A DNA stretch of 64,000 nt from Bradyrhizobium ottawaense (lineage in GTDB: Bacteria > Pseudomonadota > Alphaproteobacteria > Rhizobiales > Xanthobacteraceae): contig NZ_LT629693.1 of the NCBI RefSeq assembly GCF_900099825.1, positions 6,583,001-6,647,000 of the forward strand, given 5' to 3'. Under the pieces are notes generated by a model. That model was not told the origin of the DNA. It was given only the letters and a program-made list of their open reading frames with translations, and made no database searches. This document shows positions 34,842-43,770 of the stretch, in pieces. Made by a program: the position numbers and the translations under genes. Positions within the stretch are counted from its first letter, which is position 1; each line of letters opens with the position of its first letter.

Positions 34842-36359
34842 ATGGCTGAGACTTTCACAAGTGCGACCGACGGCCCCGACGACGACGCGCCCTTTCGCTC
34901 GCGCCTGACGTTCGACCTGGACGTCGATATCTGCATCGTCGGCGCCGGCCTTGCCGGCCTGACGGTGGCGCTGGAGGCAGCCCGGCTCGGCGCCAGCGTT
35001 GCCGTGCTCGAAGGCCGGTATGTCGGCTGGAACGCGTCGGGCCATCAGCTCGGCACCGTGATGCCGGGCTATGGTCTGCCGATCGGCGAATTGATCGAGC
35101 GCGTCGGCATCGAGGATGCCCGCGAGCTGTGGGCGCTGTCGAAGGAGGGCGCCGACTATGTCCGCGCCGCCGCGAACGAGGAGGCGATGCCGGGTATCGC
35201 GCTCACCGAGGGGGCGCTGGAAGTTTCCAACGTCGATGCCGGCGACACGCTGATCAGCCGGCTGCAGGTGCTGAGCGAGGATTTCGAAACCGAAGTCGAG
35301 GGCTGGCAAATCGATCGTGTCCGCGATCAGCTCGGCACCGCGCGCTATTTTCACGGCATCTATTACCCGAAGGCGTTTCAGATCGACGGCCGCAAATACA
35401 TCCAGGGACTGGCCGAGCAGGCCAAACGGGCCGGCGCCCGCATCTTCGAGGACACGCCGGTCGTCAGCATCGATCCATCGGGCATTCGCAAGCGCATCGT
35501 GACGCCGTCGGCGCGGCTGCGCGCATCGCACATCGTGCTGGCCGGCAACATCCATCTCGGCGCGCCGCTGCGGCGGCTGTCGGAGACGCTGCTGCCGGTC
35601 TGGCGCTATGGCGCGGTGACCGAGCCGCTGGGCGAGCGCCTCGGCGAGGTCATCCGGTTCCGCGGTTCGGTGAGCGACAGCGACGGCGTCGATCATTTCC
35701 GCATCGTGGGCGGCGACCGGCTGATGTGGGCGAGCCCGGAAACCACCTGGGACGCGCGGCCGCGCCGTTTCGGTTCCGCCATCCAGCGCCGCATCGCGAC
35801 GGTCTTTCCAAGGATCGGCAAGGTCCAGATCGCCGACGTGTTCGGCGGTGCGGTCGGATTGACCGTGCACGGCATGCCGCAGATCGGCCAGTTGCGCAAA
35901 GGGCTGTGGGTTGCCTCGGGCTTCGGCCGTCAGGGCCTCAATACCTCGGCGATGGCGGGTCAACTGATCGCGCGCAGCATTCTGTGGGGCGATGAGCGCT
36001 GGCGGTTGTTTTCGCCATTCGAGCTGGTCTGGGCCGGCGGTACGACCGGCCGGGTCGCCGGCCATCTGATCGGGATGTGGGGGCGTGGCAGTTCGGCGGC
36101 CGCCGGCGCGCTGGCCCGTTACCGGGAAGGCGCGCGGGCGCGGGAGCGGATCCGCGAGGCACGGCTGGCGGAAGCCAACCGGCAGGCCGGAACCGGAACC
36201 CGTCCATCGCCGCGCCGTCCACCGCCCGGCGCTCCGCGTCCGCCCGGCGGGCCGCGCCCGGTGCGTCCGCAGCTGCCGGAACCGGTCGAGATGCAAGACC
36301 CGGCGCCGGTGGCGCTTGCCTCGCAGGAAAGAGAGAAAATTCGGGACGGATCGATGTAA
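34842..36359 (+). CDS. DAO-family FAD-dependent oxidoreductase
   Basis: 505 residues. The Rossmann motif [20 protein letters not shown] is at about residues 27-46, then [22 protein letters not shown], the Gly-rich flavin region of D-amino-acid-oxidase-type enzymes. The C-terminal motif [19 protein letters not shown] completes the FAD site. The last about 75 residues are Pro/Arg-rich and probably disordered ([16 protein letters not shown]), not part of the catalytic fold. Substrate unknown; such proteins oxidise amino acids, glycine-type amines or tRNA-like substrates. It is followed by msrB on the same strand. Confidence 0.85.
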   Translation: MAETFTSATDGPDDDAPFRSRLTFDLDVDICIVGAGLAGLTVALEAARLGASVAVLEGRYVGWNASGHQLGTVMPGYGLPIGELIERVGIEDARELWALSKEGADYVRAAANEEAMPGIALTEGALEVSNVDAGDTLISRLQVLSEDFETEVEGWQIDRVRDQLGTARYFHGIYYPKAFQIDGRKYIQGLAEQAKRAGARIFEDTPVVSIDPSGIRKRIVTPSARLRASHIVLAGNIHLGAPLRRLSETLLPVWRYGAVTEPLGERLGEVIRFRGSVSDSDGVDHFRIVGGDRLMWASPETTWDARPRRFGSAIQRRIATVFPRIGKVQIADVFGGAVGLTVHGMPQIGQLRKGLWVASGFGRQGLNTSAMAGQLIARSILWGDERWRLFSPFELVWAGGTTGRVAGHLIGMWGRGSSAAAGALARYREGARARERIREARLAEANRQAGTGTRPSPRRPPPGAPRPPGGPRPVRPQLPEPVEMQDPAPVALASQEREKIRDGSM

Positions 36360-36423
36360 CTTCGACCCCCACGGGCCGTATTTGATGGCGAACCGTTTCA
36401 TTCCGCTTCGCACGGAGACCCCT

Positions 36424-36924
36424 ATGATCGACCGCCGTATCCTGCTCGCATCCGTCGCCGGCCTGTTTGGCCTGTTCGCTTTCCGCTGGCTGCGCGCCTC
36501 GCCGGCGCAAGCCGCCGAAAAATTCGAGATCGAAAAGACCGATGCCGAATGGCGTGCGCAACTGACGCCGCAGCAATATGAAATCCTGCGCAAGGAAGGC
36601 ACCGAGCGGCCGGGTTCGAGCCCGCTCCTGAAAGAACACCGCAAAGGCATCTTCGCCTGCGCCGGCTGCGACCTGCCGCTGTTCTCCTCGGAAACCAAGT
36701 TCGAGAGCGGCACCGGCTGGCCGAGTTTCTACCAGCCGCTGGAGAACGCTGTCGGCAAGACCGAGGACCGCACCTTCGGCATGCTGCGCACCGAAATTCA
36801 CTGCCGCCGCTGCGGCGGCCATCTCGGCCACGTCTTCGACGACGGGCCGAAACCAACCGGTCTGCGCTACTGCATGGACGGTTTTGCCCTGGTGTTTCAC
36901 CCGGCGACGTCGTCGGCCTCCTAG
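36424..36924 (+). CDS. msrB: Exported peptide-methionine (R)-S-oxide reductase
   Basis: 166 residues from the ATG at 36424, preceded by GGAG. A Tat-like leader ([20 protein letters not shown]) suggests a periplasmic MsrB. The zinc cysteines are in [14 protein letters not shown] and [18 protein letters not shown]; the substrate-binding WPSFYQPL and GTGWPSF and the active site [10 protein letters not shown] follow, the catalytic Cys lying in RYC. It repairs the R-form of methionine sulfoxide in proteins. Alternative start 36385 is possible but lacks the ribosome site. Confidence 0.92.
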   Translation: MIDRRILLASVAGLFGLFAFRWLRASPAQAAEKFEIEKTDAEWRAQLTPQQYEILRKEGTERPGSSPLLKEHRKGIFACAGCDLPLFSSETKFESGTGWPSFYQPLENAVGKTEDRTFGMLRTEIHCRRCGGHLGHVFDDGPKPTGLRYCMDGFALVFHPATSSAS

Positions 36925-36972
36925 CGCATGATCCGGAAAAGTGGTTCCGGTTTTCCGGCAAAGATCATGCGC
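36924..36972. repeat. REP-like palindrome, family A variant
   Basis: GCGCATGATCCGGAAAAGTG paired with ...TTTTCCGGCAAAGATCATGC, around the AAGTGGTTCCGGTT core. It directly follows the msrB stop codon. Confidence 0.8.
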
Positions 36973-37065
36973 AAAACATAACGATCGGCGGCGGGCGTGC
37001 TTGAACCCGGTTCAAGCAGGCCCGACGCTTTTCGCCCGGCAATTGTTGCCCCGCCCGGCAATTGT

Positions 37066-37093
37066 GCCCCGGTCCCTGGACCGGGGCTTTTTA
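37066..37093 (+). terminator. Terminator after msrB
   Basis: GCCCCGGTCC/GGACCGGGGC stem with minimal loop and TTTTTATTT. Two near-identical copies of CGCCCGGCAATTGT (about 37034 and 37052) lie just before it. Confidence 0.85.
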
Positions 37094-37126
37094 TTTAACC
37101 GTCTGAAATGAAAGGATTTTTGCCTT

Positions 37127-37141
37127 TGGCATAGCCCTTGC
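37127..37141 (+). promoter_or_regulatory. Sigma-54 (-24/-12) promoter of flgE
   Basis: TGGCATAGCCCTTGC matches the TGGCAY-N5-TTGC consensus with correct GG-to-GC spacing, about 74 bases before the flgE ATG. It sits after the msrB terminator. Confidence 0.75.
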
Positions 37142-37214
37142 GAATCCCTCCTGCGATTGCGGCCGCAGTTTTGCGGATCGGCTGGCCGCCCGGATCGAAT
37201 TTGGAGACGATGTC

Positions 37215-39077
37215 ATGGGTATTTTTGACGCACTGAACACTTCCGTCGGCGGCTTGCAGGCGCAGTCCTTCGCGCTCCAGAACATCTCGGGCAACATCGC
37301 GAACGCCTCGACCACCGGCTACAAGGGCATCGGCACCAGCTTCGAGGATCTGATCCCGCAGTCGGCAACGCCGGACCGGCAGGTGGCCGGCGGCGTCACT
37401 GCCTTCGCGCAGGCGACCATCACGACACAGGGCACGGTGACTTCGACCACGGTCGCGACCAACATGGCCATCAACGGGCAGGGCTTCTTCAACGTGCAGA
37501 AGCCGATCGGCATCACCGACAACTCGCCGGTGTTCGACGGCACCACCGACTACACGCGGCGCGGCGACTTCCAGCTCAACGCCAGCGGCAACCTCGTCAA
37601 CGGGGCCGGCTACTACCTGATGGGCGTAACGGTCGACCCGAAGACCGGCAACCCGATCGGCAACGTGCCGAAGGTTCTGCAGTTCGCGAACAACTTCATC
37701 CCGGCGCAGGCCACGACTGCGATTCAATATGCGGCCAACCTTCCGACCACGCCGTCGACCGCGGCATCTTCCGGCGCCTCCACCGGTACGCTGGTCGCCG
37801 CAGGCGGTCTCAACCCGACCGACTTCACCACGGGGCACAACCCACTGGTGATCGGCACGCCGGCGCCGCCCTTGGCCGACGCGTCGATTACGGGAAGTCC
37901 GGTTACCGACAGTACTTCGCCCGCGGTGGCCATCACAGCGGCGACGAAGCTCGGCGGCGCGGGCGCGGGCGTGTTGAACCCGGCGATTGTAAGTGGCAAC
38001 AGCATTGTCGTTGATGGCCAGACGATCACGTTTACCAACGCCGGCGCCAACACCATCACCGCGACTGGCGCAACGCTCAACATCAACACCGCAACCGTCG
38101 GCAACCTGCTTACGGCGATCGATACCATCACTGGTACCGTCGGCACGGCCAATGCTTCGACCATCAGCGCCACCGGCGCCGTCAGCCTGCACACCGGCAC
38201 GAGCTATACGCCTGCGGATAATCTCAGCATCACGACCTCGTCCGGCACGCCCTTGGCCGGATTGGGCTTCAGCACCACCGTGACTCAGCCCATGGGAGGC
38301 GGCGGTACCGCGGGCCTCGGCATCGTCATCGGTAACGACAACGCGATCTTCACCAAGGAATCCATCAGCGGCGGCGCCGTGACCGCCTATGATTCAACGG
38401 GAACGCCGGTCAACCTGCAGTTGCGATGGGCCAAGAGCGATAGCGCCGCGCTCGGCAGCCCGCATGTCGATACCTGGAACCTGTTTTATCAGACCAGTCC
38501 GAATGCGACGGGGACCAGCGCCGCCTGGGTCAATGTTGGCACCAACTTCGTGTTCGGCCCCAACGGATCGCTGACCAGCCCGACGGGCTCGACCATCACC
38601 CTCAACAACGTGACGGTTGGCAACCAGTCGGTCGGAAATCTTTCCATGAATTTCGGCTCCGGTGGTCTCACGCAATATGCCTCGACCGGCGGCACCGCGA
38701 CCATCAACCAGATCTCGCAAAACGGTTACGCGGCGGGGCAGTTGCAGTCGATCGCGGTCAACAACAACGGCCTCGTGGTCGGCACGTTCTCCAACGGCCA
38801 GAACCTCGATCTCGCGGCGGTCTCGATGTCGCACTTCAACGGCACCAACTACCTCAAGGCGCTGGACGGCGGCGCCTATGCCGTCACCAACCAGTCCGGC
38901 GTGGCGATCGCCGGTGCAACCGGAACCATCAGCGGTTCGTCGCTGGAAGGTTCGAACACCGATATCGCGGACGAATTCACCAAGCTGATTGTGACCCAGC
39001 AGGCCTATTCCGCGAACACCAAGGTGATCACCACGGCCAACAGCATGGTGCAGGATCTCCTGAACGTCCTGCGCTGA
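37215..39077 (+). CDS. flgE: Flagellar hook protein FlgE
   Basis: 620 residues. The N-terminal axial D0 region is GIFDALNTSVGGLQAQSFAL and NISGNIANASTTGYKG, followed by the hook-type extension MAINGQGFFNVQKP. The C-terminal helix ends QQAYSANTKVITTANSMVQD. It is longer than enteric FlgE (about 400) because of a Ser/Thr/Ala/Gly-rich insert of about 250 residues, part of which resembles an insert in FlgL and flagellin (see findings). Assembles the curved hook outside the cell after export by the type III apparatus. First gene of flgE-flgK-flgL, downstream of a sigma-54 site. Confidence 0.95.
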   Translation: MGIFDALNTSVGGLQAQSFALQNISGNIANASTTGYKGIGTSFEDLIPQSATPDRQVAGGVTAFAQATITTQGTVTSTTVATNMAINGQGFFNVQKPIGITDNSPVFDGTTDYTRRGDFQLNASGNLVNGAGYYLMGVTVDPKTGNPIGNVPKVLQFANNFIPAQATTAIQYAANLPTTPSTAASSGASTGTLVAAGGLNPTDFTTGHNPLVIGTPAPPLADASITGSPVTDSTSPAVAITAATKLGGAGAGVLNPAIVSGNSIVVDGQTITFTNAGANTITATGATLNINTATVGNLLTAIDTITGTVGTANASTISATGAVSLHTGTSYTPADNLSITTSSGTPLAGLGFSTTVTQPMGGGGTAGLGIVIGNDNAIFTKESISGGAVTAYDSTGTPVNLQLRWAKSDSAALGSPHVDTWNLFYQTSPNATGTSAAWVNVGTNFVFGPNGSLTSPTGSTITLNNVTVGNQSVGNLSMNFGSGGLTQYASTGGTATINQISQNGYAAGQLQSIAVNNNGLVVGTFSNGQNLDLAAVSMSHFNGTNYLKALDGGAYAVTNQSGVAIAGATGTISGSSLEGSNTDIADEFTKLIVTQQAYSANTKVITTANSMVQDLLNVLR

Positions 39078-39129
39078 TCGATTTTTACAAGCGGCAAAGG
39101 TGAGCCTGGTCTGACCTGAGGCGGTAAAC

Positions 39130-41004
39130 ATGAGTTTGGGTTCCTCTCTCGCCACGGCAATGACGGCGCTGCGTGCCAACCAGGCAGCGCTCTCGATCGT
39201 ATCGTCGAATGTCGGCAACGCGCAGACGCCCGGTTACGTCTCCCGCACCGTCAATCAGGTCGCGGAAGCAACCGGCGACGTGGGCTCAAGCGTCCGGGTC
39301 ACCGGCGTCAACCGTTCGCTCGACCAGTTCGTGCAGTCGCAACTGCGTTCCGAGACTTCCGGCGGCGCCTATGCCGACCAGACGGCGAGCGTGCTGACCC
39401 AGTTGCAATCGGTTTACGGAACGCCCGGCGCCGCCGGCTCGCTCGAAACCGCGTTCTCGAATTTCACCACGGCGCTGCAGTCGCTGTCGACGACCTCGGG
39501 CAGCGCGTCGACGCAGATCTCGGCCGCGCGGGCCGCGCAGTCGCTGGCGCAGCAGCTCAACGCCACGACGCAAGGCATCCAGACCCTGCGTTCCAATATG
39601 GAGCAGGACCTCAACATCTCGGTCGGGCAGGCCAATGCGGCGATGAACCAGATCGCGCAGCTCAACACCCAGCTCCAGAGCATGACCACGAACGATCCCG
39701 CTGCCGCGAACCTGATGGATCAGCGCGACAGCGCGATCGACCAGTTGTCGAAACTGATGGACGTTCGCGTTTCCACCAACGGCAGCAACCAGACCACGAT
39801 CTACACGTCCAACGGCGTCGAACTCGTCGGCCTGCAGGCCTCGCAACTGACCTTCAATTCGCAGGGCACGCTGAGCGCGAATTCGCAATGGAATGCCAAT
39901 CCGGCCCAGTCCTCGGCGGGCACCATCTCCTGCAAGCTGGCAAACGGTTCGACGATCGACATGATCGCGTCCAATTCGTTCAAATCCGGGCAGATCGCGG
40001 CAGACCTGACGCTGCGCGACACCACGCTGGTGCAGGCGCAGACGCAGGTCGACCAGTTGGCTGCATCGATGGCGAGTGCACTGTCGGATCAGACCACGGC
40101 CGGCACCGCGGCGCCGGCGGCGCTTGCGCCAAAGGCCGGTTTCGATCTCGACCTGTCGAACGTGTTGCCGGGCAACACCGTCAATCTCACTTACACCGAC
40201 GCCGCGACCAACACCCAGCATCAGGTCTCGATCGTTCGCGTCGACGATCCGACCGTGCTGCCGCTGTCAAACGCCACCGGTGCCAATCCGCAGCGGATCG
40301 GCATCAATTTTTCGGGCGGAATGGCGTCGATCGTAACGCAACTGAACGCGGCGCTCGGCAGCGCCAATCTTCAGTTCTCCAATCCGTCCGGGTCGACGCT
40401 GCGCGTCGTCGACAACGGTGCGGCCGCGACCACCGTCAATGCGGCTTCGGTCACCAAGACGGCGACGTCGCTGGCGAACGGAAGCCCGCAACTGCCGTTG
40501 TTCACCGACGGCGCCTCGCCCTATACCGGCTCGATCTCCTCGGCCGGCACGCAGTTCGTCGGGCTGGCGGGGCGCATCACGGTCAACGCCGCCGTTCTCA
40601 GCGATCCCTCGAAGCTGTCGGTTTACAACACGTCGCCGGCGACCCAGGCCGGCGACACTACGCGTTCCGATTTTCTCTACAACCAGCTGACATCCGGAAC
40701 ATTCAGCTACTCTTCCGCGACGGGGCTTGGCACGCCGGCATCGCCCTTCAAGGGCACGCTGAGCAGCTACATGCAGCAGTTCCTCAGCCAGCAGAGCAAC
40801 GCGTCCACCACCGCGACCCAGCTTCAGCAGGGCCAGGACGTCGTCGTCAACACGTTGAAGCAGAAGATGCAGTCCACCTCCGGCGTCAACATCGACACCG
40901 AGATGGCGAACCTGATTGCGCTGCAGAATTCCTACGCCGCCAATGCCCACGTGATGTCGGTGGTCCAGAGCATGATGAACACCTTGCTGCAGGCACAGGT
41001 ATAA
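39130..41004 (+). CDS. flgK: Hook-filament junction protein FlgK (HAP1)
   Basis: 624 residues. N-terminal signature MTALRANQAALSIVSSNVGN and GYVSRTVNQV, and C-terminal helix IDTEMANLIALQNSYAANAH followed by VMSVVQSMMNTLLQAQV, which are HAP1 hallmarks. The middle contains long Ser/Thr/Ala-rich beta regions. FlgK sits between hook and filament. It starts 52 bases after flgE and ends 11 bases before flgL, forming one operon. Confidence 0.95.
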   Translation: MSLGSSLATAMTALRANQAALSIVSSNVGNAQTPGYVSRTVNQVAEATGDVGSSVRVTGVNRSLDQFVQSQLRSETSGGAYADQTASVLTQLQSVYGTPGAAGSLETAFSNFTTALQSLSTTSGSASTQISAARAAQSLAQQLNATTQGIQTLRSNMEQDLNISVGQANAAMNQIAQLNTQLQSMTTNDPAAANLMDQRDSAIDQLSKLMDVRVSTNGSNQTTIYTSNGVELVGLQASQLTFNSQGTLSANSQWNANPAQSSAGTISCKLANGSTIDMIASNSFKSGQIAADLTLRDTTLVQAQTQVDQLAASMASALSDQTTAGTAAPAALAPKAGFDLDLSNVLPGNTVNLTYTDAATNTQHQVSIVRVDDPTVLPLSNATGANPQRIGINFSGGMASIVTQLNAALGSANLQFSNPSGSTLRVVDNGAAATTVNAASVTKTATSLANGSPQLPLFTDGASPYTGSISSAGTQFVGLAGRITVNAAVLSDPSKLSVYNTSPATQAGDTTRSDFLYNQLTSGTFSYSSATGLGTPASPFKGTLSSYMQQFLSQQSNASTTATQLQQGQDVVVNTLKQKMQSTSGVNIDTEMANLIALQNSYAANAHVMSVVQSMMNTLLQAQV

Positions 41005-41014
41005 GGCGAACGAT

Positions 41015-42895
41015 ATGGCAATCAACTCGCTTAGCTACGCCGGCTCCTTGATCCTGAACCAGTCGGTTCAGGCCCTGAAGAACCAGATGACGGTTCTGCA
41101 GTCCCAGCTCACGACCGGAAACAAGTCGACGACCTATGCGGGCATGGGCGTCAACGAAGGCTTCGCCATCGCGGCGCGGTCGCAGCTCTCGGGGATTTCC
41201 GCGTTCACCGACACGATGTCCATCATCAACACCAACATCGGCGTTGCCAACACCGTGCTGCAGGCGATGAACGACATTGGCAAGACGATCCAGAACAGTG
41301 CGAACAGTTCCTCGCAGACGCTGAACACCGCCGGCCAGAGCATCGCCCAGCAAACCGCGACTTCGCAGCTTTCCTCGATGCTCGGAATTCTCAATACCCA
41401 GGCCGGGGACCGCTTTCTGTTTTCCGGCACGGCCGTCACCACCCCGTCGGTGGCGTCGATGGACGACATCATGAACGGGACGACGACGCAGGCCGGATTG
41501 AAGCAGGTGATCGCCGAGCGCAATCAGGCCGACATCGGCACCACCGGGCTCGGCCGTCTCGTCATCACGTCGCCGACGCCGACGTCGGTGAAGGTCGCGG
41601 AAGATGTCGCCGGCTCGCCGTTCGGTCTGAAGCTGAGTTCGATCTCGTCGTCGCTGACCGGCGCGACGGTGACCGGCCCGTCCGGATCGCCCTCGGGTAT
41701 TTCGATCGACCTCGGTGCCACCAACCCCAACAATGGCGACAAGGTCAGCTTCACGTTCAATCTGCCTGACGGAACGCAGGGATCGATTGCGCTGACGGCC
41801 TCCAGCGCGACGCCGCCGCCGGCCGGCAGTTTCGCCATCGGCGTCAGCACGACGGCGACGGCCGCCAATCTCAATGCGGCTTTGAATACCGCGATCGGCA
41901 CGTTGGCCAATACGTCGCTGGTGGCGGCGTCGGCGATGCAGGCCGGCAATGATTTTTTCAATACGACGGGAACGGCGACGGGTAGCGTGGCCAACAACCA
42001 GATACCAGCGCCCATCACCGGCGCCACCTTGCTGTCTGGCGCCGTGGGCACCGACTCGCTGGGCCCGAGCTTCGCGGCCGGTAACACCATCACCGTCAAT
42101 GGCACGCCGATCACCTTTGTCGCGTCGGGTGCCACCGGCAACCAGCTCAATATCACCGACAGCGTCCAGACCCTGCTGACGAAAATCGATTCGATCACCG
42201 GCACTTCCACGCCGTCGACCGTCAGCGGCGGCGTGATCGCGTTGCACACCGACAACGCTGCGAGCCTGTCGGTCTCCAGTTCGAATACGGCCGCGTTCGC
42301 TGCGCTCGGCTTCAGCGCGACCGCGACCGCGACCGTGCCGCCGTTGCGGGTGGGTGGTTCGCCGCTGGGCTCCGCGACATCGCTGGTCAGCGGCACGCCG
42401 GCGAACACGGTCACCTGGTACACCGGCAACCCCGGACCGACCGCTACCGCGCGCGCGTCGGCGACCGCGCGGGTCGATGCCTCGGTGAAGGTTGAATATG
42501 GAATCCAGGCCGACGAGCCGGCGATTCGTTCGCAGCTTCAGGCGCTGGCGGTGTTCTCCGCGGTGACGACTTCGACGACGAACCCGAATGGTGCGGCGCA
42601 AGTATCGGCGCTGAGCCAGCGGATCACGCAAGCGCTCACCGCGCAGCCGGGAAAGCAGACGATCCAGGATATCCAGACTGATCTGGCAACGGCGCAGGCC
42701 ACGATGAGCGATGCCACGGCGCGGCAAAAGCAGGCCAAGGCAATGTTGCAGAGCGTCGTCGACCAGACCGAGACGATTTCTCCGGACCAGGTGGCGAGCC
42801 AGCTTCTGGCGCTTCAGACCAGCCTGCAGGCTTCCTACCAGACCACGTCGATGCTCTCCCAAATGAGCCTCGTGAAGTATCTGCCGGTGGGGTAG
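41015..42895 (+). CDS. flgL: Flagellar hook-associated protein FlgL (HAP3), long form
   Basis: 626 residues, about twice the enteric FlgL length. The N-terminus SLILNQSVQALKNQMTVLQ and the coiled segment QSQLTTGNKSTTYAGMGVN are flagellin/FlgL-like, with the matching C-terminal helix LATAQATMSDATARQKQAKA and MLQSVVDQTETI. The expansion is a central block of about residues 180-480, which includes a module shared with FlgE and flagellin. It joins the junction to the filament. Third gene of the flgEKL operon, 11 bases after flgK. The lack of a separate large cap gene in the window means the filament cap is elsewhere. Confidence 0.9.
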   Translation: MAINSLSYAGSLILNQSVQALKNQMTVLQSQLTTGNKSTTYAGMGVNEGFAIAARSQLSGISAFTDTMSIINTNIGVANTVLQAMNDIGKTIQNSANSSSQTLNTAGQSIAQQTATSQLSSMLGILNTQAGDRFLFSGTAVTTPSVASMDDIMNGTTTQAGLKQVIAERNQADIGTTGLGRLVITSPTPTSVKVAEDVAGSPFGLKLSSISSSLTGATVTGPSGSPSGISIDLGATNPNNGDKVSFTFNLPDGTQGSIALTASSATPPPAGSFAIGVSTTATAANLNAALNTAIGTLANTSLVAASAMQAGNDFFNTTGTATGSVANNQIPAPITGATLLSGAVGTDSLGPSFAAGNTITVNGTPITFVASGATGNQLNITDSVQTLLTKIDSITGTSTPSTVSGGVIALHTDNAASLSVSSSNTAAFAALGFSATATATVPPLRVGGSPLGSATSLVSGTPANTVTWYTGNPGPTATARASATARVDASVKVEYGIQADEPAIRSQLQALAVFSAVTTSTTNPNGAAQVSALSQRITQALTAQPGKQTIQDIQTDLATAQATMSDATARQKQAKAMLQSVVDQTETISPDQVASQLLALQTSLQASYQTTSMLSQMSLVKYLPVG

Positions 42896-42986
42896 TCCTA
42901 CGGGGCGGGCCGTTAGGTTTTCGTTAACCACGCTTATTTACTGTTAGTTGAGGATTGCGGCGTGCGTCCGCCGCTCGGAGCCGTTG

Positions 42987-43766
42987 ATGACCGATCAAGT
43001 TCACCTGGTGGTAGCCACGCCCTGCTTCGGCGGACAGGTTTCCAGCATCTATGCCAGTTCGATCTTCCAGTTGCAGCGGGTGCTGCGTTCGAAAACCAAC
43101 ATCGATCTCAAGGTCCTGCTGCGCGATGGCGATGCGCTGATCACGCGCGCGCGGGCCAACCTGATGACGATGTTCCTCGACGACCCCGCCGCCACCCATT
43201 TCCTGTTCGTGGATGCTGATATCGGGTTTACGCCCGACCAGGTGTTCCGGCTGATCGAATCCGGCGCCGACGTGGTGGCCGGCCTCTACCCCATCAAGCG
43301 CATCAACTGGGACAAAGCGAAGCGCATGCTGGAGTCGAACCGGCCGAACGTGGCTTCGTCGGCGCTCGACTATGTGCTGGAGATCGACGATCCCGAACAG
43401 GTCGTCGTCGTCAACGGCTTCACGCGCGTGCGTTACGCCGGGACGGGCTTCCTGATGATCAGGCGCCATGTGTTCGAAAGGATGTGCGAGCATCCGGCCT
43501 ACGCGCCGCTGCAGTTCTTCCGCGAACACTCGGTCGATGCGCTGGCGGGAAGTCCCAACCGCTTCGCGCTGTTCGAATGCATGATAGATCCGGCGACCGG
43601 GACATACCTCAGCGAGGATTTCGCCTTCTGCAAACGCTGGACCGACATCGGCGGCGAGATCTGGGCAGATCTGGAGAGCCGCCTCGATCACGTCGGTCCA
43701 TCGGTATTCCGCGGCGATGTCTCCTCGCAATTTGCCGAGCCCGCGAGCGAGGCGGATGCGGCGTGA
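42987..43766 (+). CDS. Glycosyltransferase-like protein (DXD type) of a flagellum-linked operon
   Basis: 259 residues from the ATG at 42987. The N-terminal VHLVVATPCFGGQVSSIYAS begins a Rossmann GT-A-like fold, and the metal-binding motif is THFLFVDADIGFTPDQ. Conserved acidic/aromatic residues follow in TYLSEDFAFCKRWTDIGGEI, resembling GT family 2-type or related transferases. Soluble, no membrane anchor. The stop is four bases before the next gene and all four genes of the block are coupled. Since it follows flgL, flagellin or another axial protein is a possible acceptor, but no evidence of specificity is visible. A weak CtrA-like site (TTAA-N7-TATT, 42924) lies upstream. Confidence 0.7.
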   Translation: MTDQVHLVVATPCFGGQVSSIYASSIFQLQRVLRSKTNIDLKVLLRDGDALITRARANLMTMFLDDPAATHFLFVDADIGFTPDQVFRLIESGADVVAGLYPIKRINWDKAKRMLESNRPNVASSALDYVLEIDDPEQVVVVNGFTRVRYAGTGFLMIRRHVFERMCEHPAYAPLQFFREHSVDALAGSPNRFALFECMIDPATGTYLSEDFAFCKRWTDIGGEIWADLESRLDHVGPSVFRGDVSSQFAEPASEADAA

Positions 43767-43770
43767 AAAC

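Noticed and set aside
37215..39077. Identification of the shared insert as a recent gene conversion at DNA level
   Set aside because: The similarity is visible in protein pattern, but the DNA of the three segments does not show long identical runs, so recent conversion is not supported.
40886..42931. A 681-codon minus-strand frame opposite flgL, and similar long ones opposite flgE and flgK
   Set aside because: The translation is Arg-rich low-complexity sequence; FlgL, FlgK and FlgE on the plus strand are convincingly recognised and in one operon.
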